Positions 16,544-24,573 are shown, counted from the first letter of the stretch. The stretch: DNA of 64,000 nucleotides from Aquimarina intermedia (GCF_008124785.1 NZ_VNHU01000009.1:62001-126000), one strand, 5' to 3'. Notes: generated by a model not told the origin, from the sequence alone. Made by a program: numbers and translations.

Positions 16544-16876
16544 TTAGTGTTGGTTTCCTTTATAGAATACGCTTCCTAATCTGATTATGTAATCCCCTTT
16601 CTTGACAATAACCGTTAGACCATTGGAAAACTTAATTGTTTGGTTACAGTTGGATATTTCAAAACCTTTGTAATCTGCTAAAAATAAAGGTTTATCATGC
16701 CCGTAACCATTTACAAATTTTACGTTATCGTACTTTTTAGGATTACCTTCCTTATCTATCAATCTTGATTTTATCCATGAACTTGGTGTCCTGTACTCGG
16801 TTGATTTTTCACCTGATACCATTACTTCAAAAGCTCTTTTCTTTAAAGTTAAGTGAAGTGTGTTTTGTTCTTCCAT
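16544..16876 (-). CDS. ASCH-domain protein
   Basis: 110 residues. The start LHLTLKKRAFEVMVSGEKSTEYR has the pattern of ASCH/PUA-like proteins, which bind RNA or modified nucleotides. A further YDNVKFVNGYG segment supports the family. Phages often carry ASCH proteins in early operons next to YopX and methylase genes, as here. The exact ligand is unknown. Confidence 0.65.
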   Translation of the reverse strand: MEEQNTLHLTLKKRAFEVMVSGEKSTEYRTPSSWIKSRLIDKEGNPKKYDNVKFVNGYGHDKPLFLADYKGFEISNCNQTIKFSNGLTVIVKKGDYIIRLGSVFYKGNQH

Positions 16877-16879
16877 CTC

Positions 16880-17152
16880 TTAGTTATTTGAAAAAATTTC
16901 AAAATTATCTTTAAAGTATTTTTCAGCAACTAACCATTGATCAAGATAGTTTTTAGGGTTTCTCGCTATCATATCCCCAATTTTAGGAGATCCGTTTTTA
17001 ATATCTTGCTCCGAAATAGACACTGTGTACCAGCCTAAATCAGATATAAATTTAAGATTACCGTTACCCTCAAAATTCTCTCTGTCTTCTTTAGTAACAG
17101 GTCTAAGTTCTGCTATCTGCTTTCTTATGTATTTTTTAAATATGCTTTTCAT
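16880..17152 (-). CDS. Conserved small phage protein
   Basis: 90 residues. The segment VSISEQDIKNGSPKIGDMIA followed by RNPKNYLDQWLVAEKYF is one I recognise as recurring in early regions of Bacteroidota phages. Function unknown. It lies 3 bases from the ASCH gene. Confidence 0.6.
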   Translation of the reverse strand: MKSIFKKYIRKQIAELRPVTKEDRENFEGNGNLKFISDLGWYTVSISEQDIKNGSPKIGDMIARNPKNYLDQWLVAEKYFKDNFEIFSNN

Positions 17153-17179
17153 TTCTATTTAATAATTATAGTTAGGTGG

Positions 17180-17452
17180 TTAAAAAGGTAAATCCGCTAA
17201 ATACTCCTTCTTAAAAGTCTTTGATTCAATCTCTTTAATTTGATTGAATAGTTTTTCTACTTCGTTTCTACTTAAATAAACCTTAATGAATTTAGCTTCG
17301 TAATCTGGTTTATTTATATCCCCAATTTGTTGGTAGAAGAAAATTTGATTTACTCTTTTCCGGTGCTCTATAATTTCACCTTCTTTTGCCTTAGCTAATG
17401 GTTTATCTCCACTTATTATAGTGAATTCATGATTTTGTGATATATGTTTCAT
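17180..17452 (-). CDS. Small phage protein, unknown
   Basis: 90 charged residues with a helical C-terminus (EVEKLFNQIKEIESKTFKKE). No motif recognised. Part of the tightly packed early operon. Confidence 0.45.
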   Translation of the reverse strand: MKHISQNHEFTIISGDKPLAKAKEGEIIEHRKRVNQIFFYQQIGDINKPDYEAKFIKVYLSRNEVEKLFNQIKEIESKTFKKEYLADLPF

Positions 17453-17482
17453 CTTATTATCTATTATCCCCTGTAGGGGTGG

Positions 17483-17608
17483 TTAAACTTTTGTGCTATT
17501 AGCTAAACCTGAGCCCTTACATGTTTTACAATATTCCGCACCCCTGCTATAACTGTAAATAATTAACTGCCAGCCTTTACACTCTTTACATTCTTCTTCT
17601 TTAGTCAT
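17483..17608 (-). CDS. 41-residue DnaJ-type zinc-finger peptide
   Basis: A very short gene: ATG at 17606-17608, stop at 17483-17485. It encodes two CxxCKG units (Cys7/Cys10 and Cys27/Cys30), the pattern of one DnaJ-like zinc finger. It is only 3 bases downstream of its neighbour and on the same strand, so it fits the operon. Such mini zinc fingers occur in phage early regions. Confidence 0.55.
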   Translation of the reverse strand: MTKEEECKECKGWQLIIYSYSRGAEYCKTCKGSGLANSTKV

Positions 17609-17611
17609 AAT

Positions 17612-17851
17612 TCAATTTTTGTTTGTTGAAAAAACGCTTTTAATCAGTTCTTCTTTGGTTGCGAAAATTTCGCTATCATAGAATCTAGTGCAATTATGTG
17701 ATCCCGAAGGGTTCTTATCTATAACATACACTGTACTGACACAACCCTTTTCAACATTAATTACAATCTCCTTAACCTTTGACTCTCTTGGTTTGTCTAA
17801 TGACATAAAGTGACACTTATCACCTATGTTTAATTTTGTTTCTATCTTCAT
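17612..17851 (-). CDS. Small phage protein, beta-rich
   Basis: 79 residues, with a start (KIETKLNIGDKCHFM) that looks like a small SH3-like barrel. Unknown role; early operon. Confidence 0.45.
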   Translation of the reverse strand: MKIETKLNIGDKCHFMSLDKPRESKVKEIVINVEKGCVSTVYVIDKNPSGSHNCTRFYDSEIFATKEELIKSVFSTNKN

Positions 17852-17865
17852 AACTTTATTATCGT

Positions 17866-18285
17866 TTAATTGTTTGTTAGTGGTGGGTTGTCGTGAATGT
17901 TTCCTGTAATTTCAAGGTTATGTTTACTTAGTCCTTCCCATAAATGAATTGATGAAGCTCTATTGCTATAGTAGCTGTTATCTAATTGCCAACTCCCTGT
18001 TTTTTCGTTCCAAAAAACTGGAAAATCACCTTTAAGAAATCCTTCATCAGTTTCTACCCAACCCATTAAAGTATCCCCTTCATATATCTCCTTTCCGTTC
18101 TTGTCTTTTAGTCCAGTGTATTCTTCACAAGATATAATCTCCCAACGTTCATCTATTCCGAATCTTGAAATTCCGTTTTTATCGCAATTTAAAGTCATAT
18201 AAAACGTACCTATATCACCTCCTTTGTACAGCCCCCAATCATCAGAAATTAACCTTAGTCTGTATCTAAACTTTATATCTCTCAT
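17866..18285 (-). CDS. YopX family protein
   Basis: 139 residues. The family is recognised by the start MRDIKFRYRL, the central YTGLKDKNGKEIYEGDTL, and the end LEITGNIHDNPPL. YopX proteins are common phage early proteins with a beta-barrel fold and no established function. Overlaps the upstream gene by 4 bases. Confidence 0.85.
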   Translation of the reverse strand: MRDIKFRYRLRLISDDWGLYKGGDIGTFYMTLNCDKNGISRFGIDERWEIISCEEYTGLKDKNGKEIYEGDTLMGWVETDEGFLKGDFPVFWNEKTGSWQLDNSYYSNRASSIHLWEGLSKHNLEITGNIHDNPPLTNN

Positions 18286-18539
18286 AACTCTAAACTTCTT
18301 TTAATTACCCCATAGCAATCACCGGGGGTGTGTGGTTGAACTGGTGAGAATAGTCTGTAATAATCACCTTCTTTATAACTATCTACTATGTAGTAGCCAA
18401 GTTTCTCTAACTCTGGTGTTAGCTCCTTAATCCAAATTTCATCAGTTAAACGCTTTCCGTCAACTGTAAATGTTGGAACAATTTTGAAGTCTTTCCCCTT
18501 TAATAATTCTTTGGCTCTTTGTTGGTGTTCTTTTAGCAT
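18282..18539 (-). CDS. Small phage protein, unknown
   Basis: 85 residues. No recognisable motif; ends with a GDCYGVIKRSLEL segment. ATGA overlap with the YopX gene shows that it belongs to the same operon. Confidence 0.45.
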   Translation of the reverse strand: MLKEHQQRAKELLKGKDFKIVPTFTVDGKRLTDEIWIKELTPELEKLGYYIVDSYKEGDYYRLFSPVQPHTPGDCYGVIKRSLEL

Positions 18540-18548
18540 GGTTGTATT

Positions 18549-19646
18549 TTAATAATTAAACTCTTTTATCATCTGATCAATTACCTGGTATATCTGGTAG
18601 ATTACTTGTGGTACTATTGCGTTTCCGTAGGCTTGGATACTTTGGTTTCTCCATTTAGAAAAGGTAATTCCGTCCAATCCACTGGGAAGCCCATCATCTC
18701 TGCCACAAATCGGGGATTGAGTTGGGAAGTTTTCCCAGTTAATGACCTGGCCCTTTTCGTTAAGGAATCTTGATTCTCTTTTCCAGTTACTTTGGTTCCC
18801 TCTGATGCTTGTGGTGTTGGAATAAGCTCCGCAATCTTGTCCTCTAAATTTCCTTTTTTCCTGTTGTTGCTGCAATTCCCCCCGGCTGCTCTCGCTCTTG
18901 GGGTTGGGAGTAAATGATTTATTACTACACTGTTTAGTTCGCAGTTCTTCATTCTCCTTTTGCTTTCCGGATTTAAATCTGGCGATCTGTAATCCCTCGT
19001 TGTTGGTGTTGGTAACATTCCTATCTTCCCCAATCTTACAAGTCCTAGACTGAAACTGTTTCCGTTCTGATTTATCTTTCTGGGAGTTCCGTTTGATGTC
19101 ATTTTGAAAACATCGTTCTTCCCAATTATCGCACCCGTGGTCGCATCGCTGCTTACCGGCGTAGGCAATAAAGAATATCCTTTCTCTTTTATGTGGCGCG
19201 TCGACGCTTGCAGCTGGAAGTGTAACCGGAATGACTTGGTAGCCTTCATTTTCCAAATCAATCTGGATTTGCTCGAATACCAATCCTTTTGACCAATTAA
19301 TAAGGCCATAAACGTTTTCTCCCACAACCCAACGCGGTTGAATCTCTCTAATTCCTCTAAGCATTTCCGGCCAGAGGTGGCGGTTATCTTCTGTTCCTTC
19401 TCTTTTTCCTGCCGTGCTGAATGGTTGGCATGGGAATCCCCCGGTGAGGACGTCAATTTTTCCTCGGTGAATAGTGAAATCTGTTTTGGTAATATCTTCA
19501 TAACTCTTTGCTTTTGGCCAGTAGTATTCTAAAATTTTCCTTCCAAATGGATTAATCTCACAATGCATTAGATTCTTCCATCCCATCCATTCTGCTGCGA
19601 TCTCTGGACCACCTATACCGGAAAAAAAAGTTGCGTGTCTAATCAT
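18549..19646 (-). CDS. DNA (cytosine-5) methyltransferase
   Basis: 365 residues with the C5-methylase motifs in order: FSGIGG (8-13, SAM binding), GGFPCQPFS with catalytic Cys73, GENV with Glu110, KRERIFF (153-159) and QAYGNAIVPQV near the end. The region between about 165 and 320 is low in structure and repeats a PN/NTN-type unit (VTNTNNEG, FTPNPKSES, YSNTTSIRG). That is where target recognition should lie. No restriction enzyme is encoded nearby, so this is an orphan phage methylase, probably protecting phage DNA from host restriction. A second long reading frame lies entirely within it (next entry). Confidence 0.92.
   Translation of the reverse strand: MIRHATFFSGIGGPEIAAEWMGWKNLMHCEINPFGRKILEYYWPKAKSYEDITKTDFTIHRGKIDVLTGGFPCQPFSTAGKREGTEDNRHLWPEMLRGIREIQPRWVVGENVYGLINWSKGLVFEQIQIDLENEGYQVIPVTLPAASVDAPHKRERIFFIAYAGKQRCDHGCDNWEERCFQNDIKRNSQKDKSERKQFQSRTCKIGEDRNVTNTNNEGLQIARFKSGKQKENEELRTKQCSNKSFTPNPKSESSRGELQQQQEKRKFRGQDCGAYSNTTSIRGNQSNWKRESRFLNEKGQVINWENFPTQSPICGRDDGLPSGLDGITFSKWRNQSIQAYGNAIVPQVIYQIYQVIDQMIKEFNY
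18614..19501 (-). CDS. Overlapping protein inside the methylase gene (PTP-repeat / MMGFP family)
   Basis: A 295-codon open frame on the same strand, shifted by one base, lies wholly within the cytosine methylase gene. It has an ATG at 19499-19501. It contains spaced LLPTPVSSD, MLPTPTTRD, LLPTPRARA and LIPTPQASEG units and ends with LNPRFVAEMMGFPVDWTELP. I recall proteins of this pattern ('PTP...D' units and a final 'FV-x-x-MMGFP-x-x-WT') as a recurring phage family. The PTP units are the same bases that encode the NTN/NPK units of the methylase. It is either a genuine overprinted gene or a frame kept open by the methylase; conservation tests would decide. Confidence 0.45.
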   Translation of the reverse strand: MKILPKQISLFTEEKLTSSPGDSHANHSARQEKEKEQKITATSGRKCLEELERFNRVGLWEKTFMALLIGQKDWYSSKSRLIWKMKATKSFRLHFQLQASTRHIKEKGYSLLPTPVSSDATTGAIIGKNDVFKMTSNGTPRKINQNGNSFSLGLVRLGKIGMLPTPTTRDYRSPDLNPESKRRMKNCELNSVVINHLLPTPRARAAGGNCSNNRKKGNLEDKIAELIPTPQASEGTKVTGKENQDSLTKRARSLTGKTSQLNPRFVAEMMGFPVDWTELPFLNGETKVSKPTETQ

Positions 19647-19694
19647 TTATAAATATTAATTTCCCGTGAATACCTTCACGCACTTTTATTTGGT

Positions 19695-20357
19695 TTACTT
19701 GATAGATTTTCTTTTAGCTTTAAGCAATCGAACGTATGGCTTTTTAATCGGGTCCTTTTGCCAATCGGTTATAGTATCTTCCAACATTTGACGGTCCATA
19801 TTTTTGGTAATGCCATCAATGTGGCGTTTTATTTTTTCAAGCTTTTTTTTCTCAGTATTCTTTTTGTAGGTTATCTGTACATCTTCGTAGGTGACAGAAA
19901 TAGAGTTTAGTTTGCTTTTTTCGTTCTGGTAGGACTGTTCTCGGTAATCGGCTTTTAATTCTAAATATTTAGGAAACCATGTACCAAAAATTAAATTTGA
20001 ATCTAAACCCCTTGTTGTTGTTCCAAAACTTCCAGATCTAGCCATTTTAAAAAACAGAATGACATCTTCAAGACTTTCATAAGCACATTTTTCTAAGGTG
20101 TCAACCGTTAGCATTTCAATTTGTGAGGGTGAAAGTTTAGAGCTAAAACCAAAACTATCAGTAAAACGTTTGACCATTCCGTTAATGAAAGTAAAACCTA
20201 GTTGAGAATTTTCACCCTTAAAAACTGATCGAATCAAAGGCTTTTCAAATACATCTTGCATGGTTAAACTCATTTCCATTTTAGGAATTGAAATTTGCTT
20301 TGACATTATTTTTTCAACTAAATCAATTCCGGTGTTTTCTTTTTCGATTAGTTTCAT
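19695..20357 (-). CDS. Phage protein downstream of the replication initiator
   Basis: 220 residues from the ATG at 20355-20357, which overlaps the upstream stop as ATGA; a TTG three codons upstream is less likely. Segments such as LIRSVFKGENSQLGF, SFGFSSKLSPSQIEMLTVDT and LEDVILFFKMARSGSFGTT recur in Bacteroidota phages and mobile elements next to replication genes. A basic helical C-terminus (EKKKLEKIKRHIDG) may bind DNA. Helicase loading is a possible role from position only. Confidence 0.6.
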   Translation of the reverse strand: MKLIEKENTGIDLVEKIMSKQISIPKMEMSLTMQDVFEKPLIRSVFKGENSQLGFTFINGMVKRFTDSFGFSSKLSPSQIEMLTVDTLEKCAYESLEDVILFFKMARSGSFGTTTRGLDSNLIFGTWFPKYLELKADYREQSYQNEKSKLNSISVTYEDVQITYKKNTEKKKLEKIKRHIDGITKNMDRQMLEDTITDWQKDPIKKPYVRLLKAKRKSIK

Positions 20358-21160
20358 GTGTTCCAACTTTTTGCTATTTCACTATCGTGTACTGTCTGCA
20401 TGTAATCCTGATCAGCTTCAAAACCTTTGTTAGTTGGTTTTGATTTAATATTTTCATTGAATACAACCACATACATCAAACCTTCTTTATTTTTTTTCCT
20501 AAGCTTAACCAGACTTAAAAAATTCTTGGACCAAAAATCGTCCGCTCTGGTTTTCTTGACGATTTCAATAATTTTATCAAAAGGAATTTTTTCAATTCGG
20601 TTTAATTTTTCAATCGTATCAACCCATGATTTTTTTTGTTTATCACCGGGCCTTAAATGCTCAGGGAAAAATTCAACGCATTTTTTTAAACACTGGTCAA
20701 TTTCATTTTGATTTGTGTACTGCATTAAAGATTTTTCTTTTGCGCTTTTTTTTTCATCTTCATCTTTACCTTCTTCTTCTTCTTCATCTTCATCTTCTTC
20801 TTCAAGCTTAAAGCAAGCTTGGTTCAAACTTGAATTTAATTTTAGGTTGTGTCTATTAATTGCCCTGTAAGTTGGTTTATGGGGGTTGTAATTTTCTTTT
20901 AGTTGAGTGTAATTAATTGAGATAAAATTTTTCATTAATAAAAGGTTTCCGGAAACTTCAAATTCTTCAGGAAGATGCTTTTTTAATAAATCCAAATCAA
21001 TTTCAAAGCCATTTTCAAACTCAAATAAATCGCGATCTATTTCCCAAACACCGGCAGCATCGCAATGATTCCATAAGTAAAACCAAGTTATTTTTAAGCT
21101 TGGTTCAAGCTTGCGCCAAGCTTTAGGCAATATTGATATGTCTATAAATCTTTTGCTCAT
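20354..21160 (-). CDS. Phage replication initiator-like protein
   Basis: 268 residues. The N-terminal 95 residues (SILPKAWRKLEPSLKITWFYLWNHCDAAGVWEID) have the winged-helix pattern of phage replication starters. An acidic linker follows (near 122-140, almost all Glu/Asp), then a DnaD-like helical C-terminus with TRADDFWSKNFLSLVKLRKK. Such proteins bind the origin and recruit the helicase. The linker is encoded by a (TTC/ATC)n-like run at about 20,760-20,810, which may vary in length. Overlaps the next gene by ATGA. Confidence 0.7.
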   Translation of the reverse strand: MSKRFIDISILPKAWRKLEPSLKITWFYLWNHCDAAGVWEIDRDLFEFENGFEIDLDLLKKHLPEEFEVSGNLLLMKNFISINYTQLKENYNPHKPTYRAINRHNLKLNSSLNQACFKLEEEDEDEEEEEGKDEDEKKSAKEKSLMQYTNQNEIDQCLKKCVEFFPEHLRPGDKQKKSWVDTIEKLNRIEKIPFDKIIEIVKKTRADDFWSKNFLSLVKLRKKNKEGLMYVVVFNENIKSKPTNKGFEADQDYMQTVHDSEIAKSWNT

Positions 21161-21169
21161 ATTGCTAAT

Positions 21170-21334
21170 TTATGATTGACTAAACCTTTGGTTTTTCTTC
21201 ATTATATTTTCTCTCAAATACTTCTTTTCAAGCAGCCTTAACGGTCTTTGAAAAAACAGTTCGTTACCTATCATTTTTAATTTTACTTCAATTCCATTTT
21301 CCCGATAAATACACCATGCATTAAGCTCCATCTT
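21170..21334 (-). CDS. Small phage protein, unknown
   Basis: 54 residues from the ATG at 21332-21334 (MKMELNAWCIYRENG); starts further upstream would run deep into the HNH gene. It overlaps the HNH gene end by 14 bases and sits 9 bases before the replication gene. No motif. Confidence 0.4.
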   Translation of the reverse strand, partial: KMELNAWCIYRENGIEVKLKMIGNELFFQRPLRLLEKKYLRENIMKKNQRFSQS

Positions 21335-21680
21335 CATCGGCTCTATTAATATTTTTTCTTCTTTTGTATTCATCTGCATTTAATTTTTTAGGGTTATTTG
21401 GGTTAAAAGGATGATCAAATTGTTTATGTGCCTTATCATGATCCTTTTCGCACAATGTGACCATCCATACCAAAAATTCAAGTTCTTTGTTTAAAATGCT
21501 CTTTCCGTTAACGTAGTAGGTTATGTGATGCACTTCCAATCGAATCTTACAACCACATACCAAACATTTGAAATTGTCACGTATGCGGACTTTTCTCTTT
21601 ACCGTGTTCCAATACTTATTGTTCTGGAGTGATTTACGATAGTTTGAAGGTCGTCCGCGTATGTGTCGCATTCTACTCAT
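21321..21680 (-). CDS. HNH endonuclease
   Basis: 119 residues from the ATG at 21678-21680, which overlaps the upstream stop by 8 bases; earlier in-frame starts would overlap more. It has the HNH fold: CLVCGCK zinc pair, LEVHHITYY with the catalytic His-His, then LCEKDHDKAH. The N-terminus is basic. Phage HNH enzymes may help packaging or act as homing nucleases; the location next to replication genes does not separate these. Confidence 0.8.
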   Translation of the reverse strand: MSRMRHIRGRPSNYRKSLQNNKYWNTVKRKVRIRDNFKCLVCGCKIRLEVHHITYYVNGKSILNKELEFLVWMVTLCEKDHDKAHKQFDHPFNPNNPKKLNADEYKRRKNINRADEDGA

Positions 21681-22242
21681 TAACTGCCTTTTCTTGCTTG
21701 TTGAGGTTTTCGAAAAACTTTTCATTCTTCTGGCTGCTGCTTATCAAATCATTTTCCTGATAGGATGGAATATCCTGTACATGGGCCAACTGAATTTTGC
21801 CGTCAATAAACGTGTAGTAATACAACTTTGAATTGTAAACCACCTGCCAAGTGTTTTCACTGTCAAGTTCAATGTCTGTGGTTCGATCGTTTACTTCAAT
21901 CGCTAATTGTTCTATTTTATTCCTAGAAGCATTAACCATTTCTTTAGCTTCCTTTTCTAGCTTCTTAGCTTCTTCCGCTTCATTAGCTTTCTTTAAATGA
22001 TTTTCTTTCAATTTTGGAAGCTCATTTTCTAGCTCGTTGCCGTATTCGTCCCGCAGTCCTTCAATTTCTCGATGGTCCATGAAACGCTTTGCATTTAAAT
22101 TGGTTTGAAGCGACAATAAATTTTGAGCCATAAATACGCGCGCATCTTCATCACTTTCAAATTCTCCTAATACTTTGGGAACTTGGTTCGATTCAACTGT
22201 AAATTCAATTTCATCCGGTCGGTAATCATCTACTTTGTACAT
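21673..22242 (-). CDS. Coiled-coil phage protein
   Basis: 189 residues with a central Lys/Glu-rich coiled coil (KLKENHLKKANEAEEAKKLE) flanked by short folded ends (WQVVYNSKLYYYTFIDGKIQ). No recognised family. It overlaps both neighbours by a few bases. Confidence 0.5.
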   Translation of the reverse strand: MYKVDDYRPDEIEFTVESNQVPKVLGEFESDEDARVFMAQNLLSLQTNLNAKRFMDHREIEGLRDEYGNELENELPKLKENHLKKANEAEEAKKLEKEAKEMVNASRNKIEQLAIEVNDRTTDIELDSENTWQVVYNSKLYYYTFIDGKIQLAHVQDIPSYQENDLISSSQKNEKFFENLNKQEKAVNE

Positions 22243-22616
22243 ACTTCTAATTCTTTTATAAGGTCATTATTAATTAAATCTTTGAATTGGGATAATCCTT
22301 TTTTCCTCCACTGGGAAAACTTTATTTTCTTACGCTCAAAGGCGTTCTTTGCTTGCTTGTTTGGGTCCGGTTGAAATTTGTAATATGAATGAGTACTATT
22401 CCCTTTTTTAACTTCTCCACTTTCTTCAATTAAACCTAAATCTTGTAAATCGCTAGTTCTAGCTGAAGCGGTTTGATGCTTCATATTTAGTTTTCTTTCG
22501 ATCTCTGGTAAGGTTGTGTAAGGATGCTTCTTTATATGGTGTAATATTCTCACCTTATCAGTTTCCATCTTACCAGAATTAACTTGCTTTAATAATGCTT
22601 TTACTCGTGGGTTCAT
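22230..22616 (-). CDS. Winged-helix regulator-like protein
   Basis: 128 residues. Residues 20-75 form a MarR/LexA-like winged helix: HHIKKHPYTTLPEIERKLNM, then HQTASARTSDLQDLGLIEES and a basic wing. A basic C-terminal extension follows. Likely a DNA-binding regulator of the early operon. Overlaps its neighbours by ATGA (upstream) and 13 bases (downstream). Confidence 0.6.
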   Translation of the reverse strand: MNPRVKALLKQVNSGKMETDKVRILHHIKKHPYTTLPEIERKLNMKHQTASARTSDLQDLGLIEESGEVKKGNSTHSYYKFQPDPNKQAKNAFERKKIKFSQWRKKGLSQFKDLINNDLIKELEVCTK

Positions 22617-22921
22617 ACTCTGTTTGGATTAAATTGAACGTCTAGTTTATCATATCTCTGGTGGCATGGCCTTCCTCTATACCTTAGATTCTCTACACTC
22701 CAACAAAGTTCAGTTCTTCCGGTTTTCTTAGCTTCGTAAACACTTACTTCATGGCTTGCATCAATCGGTTTGCAATCATTACGCTCGCAGTCCTCGCAGA
22801 ATAAATACCCGTGTTCATCTATGAACTCAATCTTCTTTTGGGCTTTTGCCTTTTTTATCCGATAATCAATAGTTTTTTGATCTACTCTGGTGCCGTCACT
22901 GCAAGCGTATGTATTTGCCAT
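22613..22921 (-). CDS. HNH-like zinc protein
   Basis: 102 residues. Contains FCEDCERNDCKPIDASHEVS and later CHQRYD, a cysteine-cysteine-histidine layout like the small HNH-type proteins of phage early regions, with the His in DASHEVS as candidate catalytic residue. The last bases couple to the next gene (ATGA). Confidence 0.55.
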   Translation of the reverse strand: MANTYACSDGTRVDQKTIDYRIKKAKAQKKIEFIDEHGYLFCEDCERNDCKPIDASHEVSVYEAKKTGRTELCWSVENLRYRGRPCHQRYDKLDVQFNPNRV

Positions 22922-23154
22922 TATCGTTTTGTTTCTACTGGTATTGAATGAACAATTTGTTTTCCGTCGATATATTGAATTTCCTTTCGGTATTTTGCAA
23001 AATTGTTACCGTATCGTGCAACTACTAATTGTATTCCTTTTTTGTTATTGAAAAGTCTGTTCTTCTTCCTTCTACGATCTCTGCGTGATTCCGGAATAAA
23101 AGATTGTAATCTTTCTTCTCTTAATTCTGCTTTTGTTTTGGTTTCTGAATTCAT
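22921..23154 (-). CDS. Small basic phage protein
   Basis: 77 residues, very basic in the middle (ESRRDRRRKKNRLFNNKK), otherwise featureless. TAATG overlap with the downstream gene. Nucleic-acid binding is possible. Confidence 0.45.
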   Translation of the reverse strand: MNSETKTKAELREERLQSFIPESRRDRRRKKNRLFNNKKGIQLVVARYGNNFAKYRKEIQYIDGKQIVHSIPVETKR

Positions 23155-23164
23155 AGTTGTTTGA

Positions 23165-23638
23165 TTAAAATTTTACTCTCTTTTCTGGATCTGGTAATGG
23201 AATTTGATATTCAAACATATTCCAAGCAAGATCCCTGCAAGCCTTGTGATATTCTTCTTGTGTCCACGTGCTGTTTTTGGTTGTAGATTTAGTTTTACGG
23301 ATGGGGTTCCCTGTTATGGGGTTCAACATTATTTCACCCGTTTCTTCATCTGCCAAATCTTCATAACTTAAATTGACTTTTAGAAACTCATGTACTTCAT
23401 CTGGGCTCAAAATCTCTCCCCATTCCTCGCGAAGTAAATTTTTCCAATGCTCCACGATTACACCGAAATAATAATTGTTTTGCCGGTTGCTGCGCTTCTT
23501 AAAAATCCTTTGTAAAATCAAAGTGATATCCTTACCCTCAAAGGCTTCTATACCTTCAATTATGAAATCTCTATTCTTTATGAGCTTTCCGTTTAGTACT
23601 GAAGTTTCAACTTCTATTTTACGTGGATTCTTAGGCAT
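23165..23638 (-). CDS. NinB-like recombination-associated protein
   Basis: 157 residues. The pattern KKRSNRQNNYYFGVIVEHW, then DEVHEFLKVNL, then STTKNSTWTQEEYHKACRDL and a final IPLPDPE fits the phage NinB-like family, which promotes recombination in lambda-type phages. It lies among other recombination genes, including the exonuclease 700 bases away. Moderately sure. Confidence 0.55.
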   Translation of the reverse strand: MPKNPRKIEVETSVLNGKLIKNRDFIIEGIEAFEGKDITLILQRIFKKRSNRQNNYYFGVIVEHWKNLLREEWGEILSPDEVHEFLKVNLSYEDLADEETGEIMLNPITGNPIRKTKSTTKNSTWTQEEYHKACRDLAWNMFEYQIPLPDPEKRVKF

Positions 23639-23873
23639 TTTTGTTTTCTAATTGTTTTAGAAGGTTTTTTAATCCTCTCCCATCATTTATACTTCTACCA
23701 CTAGCCCAACCCGAATAAGGAAAATAAGTAACGGTACAGCCTTTGTATAAAAATTGAATATGATTTTCACATTTTGCTTCAATAACATAACCCAGATTTT
23801 CTATTTCGTTGATAGCTTTAGTTAACCTTTTAGGCTCTAAATTTTCTTGTCGTTTTTTATCTAGTCTAGCCAT
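23631..23873 (-). CDS. Conserved small phage protein
   Basis: 80 residues with a YFPYSGWASGRSINDGRGLKN segment that I recognise as recurrent in phage early regions. This segment looks like a small beta domain; function unknown. It overlaps both neighbours by 8 bases. Confidence 0.6.
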   Translation of the reverse strand: MARLDKKRQENLEPKRLTKAINEIENLGYVIEAKCENHIQFLYKGCTVTYFPYSGWASGRSINDGRGLKNLLKQLENKNA

Positions 23874-24573
23874 TTAATTTTTTGATATAATCAAGTTTTA
23901 CACTGATAGCCGTTTTTAGTCTTGGTTTCAGTTTTTCAATATCTTCATCATTACGATGCACTTTTATAATGTGCATTTGGTGAGCAGGATTTTTAAACCT
24001 GGGATCATAGGAAAAAAAGTACCATAAAGGTAGATTAGCGACATACATACCCCCCTGACATTGCCAGTAGTAATCTTTGCAAACCTTTTTAAGATCGTTC
24101 TGGTTTTTGATGGTTGTTAGATAATTAAAATGTGTTTTACTGTTTGGTGCTTTACCTTCTACACCGGCCAGACCTTTAATAATTCCATCGGGGGTGCATC
24201 CTACGTGTTTACCAATAGTTAAAAATTCTTGGTCCGCTCCGAATTTGGTAACTTCTAAACCTGTAATTCTCATAAACTCATGCATTGCATCAATCTCTAA
24301 TTCATTACCGCGTTGCATGATATCGTTGGTATAACCTTCCTCTTTTATGGTTAGGGTTTCAATTGCCTTTTCCATTGCGTAGGTTTCCGCGCCTTTTGGA
24401 AAATCTGGTTTATCTTCATAACCCATAAGGCGGTGAAACTCACTGGCAGAAAAAACACCTCGTTTGGATTCTAACCATAGATCGTGCTTACTGGGTAGAG
24501 CATTCAGGGAATTAAAATCTAATCCCTGAACCTCGTTTTCCATTTCTTTTGTTATGTCTTGTAAATCGAACAT
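23866..24573 (-). CDS. YqaJ / lambda exonuclease-type recombinase nuclease
   Basis: 235 residues with the order of motifs of lambda-exonuclease-like nucleases: SASEFHRLMG (near 43), MQRGNELEIDAMHEF, GCTPDGIIKG with the metal Asp, GVEGKAPNS and WQCQGGMYVAN. It digests one strand of double-stranded DNA ends for annealing by a partner protein. The next two genes downstream of its promoter side (coiled coil and possible ssDNA binder) are likely partners. Confidence 0.85.
   Translation of the reverse strand: MFDLQDITKEMENEVQGLDFNSLNALPSKHDLWLESKRGVFSASEFHRLMGYEDKPDFPKGAETYAMEKAIETLTIKEEGYTNDIMQRGNELEIDAMHEFMRITGLEVTKFGADQEFLTIGKHVGCTPDGIIKGLAGVEGKAPNSKTHFNYLTTIKNQNDLKKVCKDYYWQCQGGMYVANLPLWYFFSYDPRFKNPAHQMHIIKVHRNDEDIEKLKPRLKTAISVKLDYIKKLNG

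Noticed and set aside
18549..19646. Complete restriction-modification system
   Set aside because: No endonuclease with a matching target domain is next to the methylase; the HNH genes are 2-3 kb away among replication genes and have their own contexts.
20427..20811. Plus-strand frames opposite the replication protein gene
   Set aside because: Low-complexity Leu/His/Phe content mirrors the acidic run on the other strand; no promoter or start signal.
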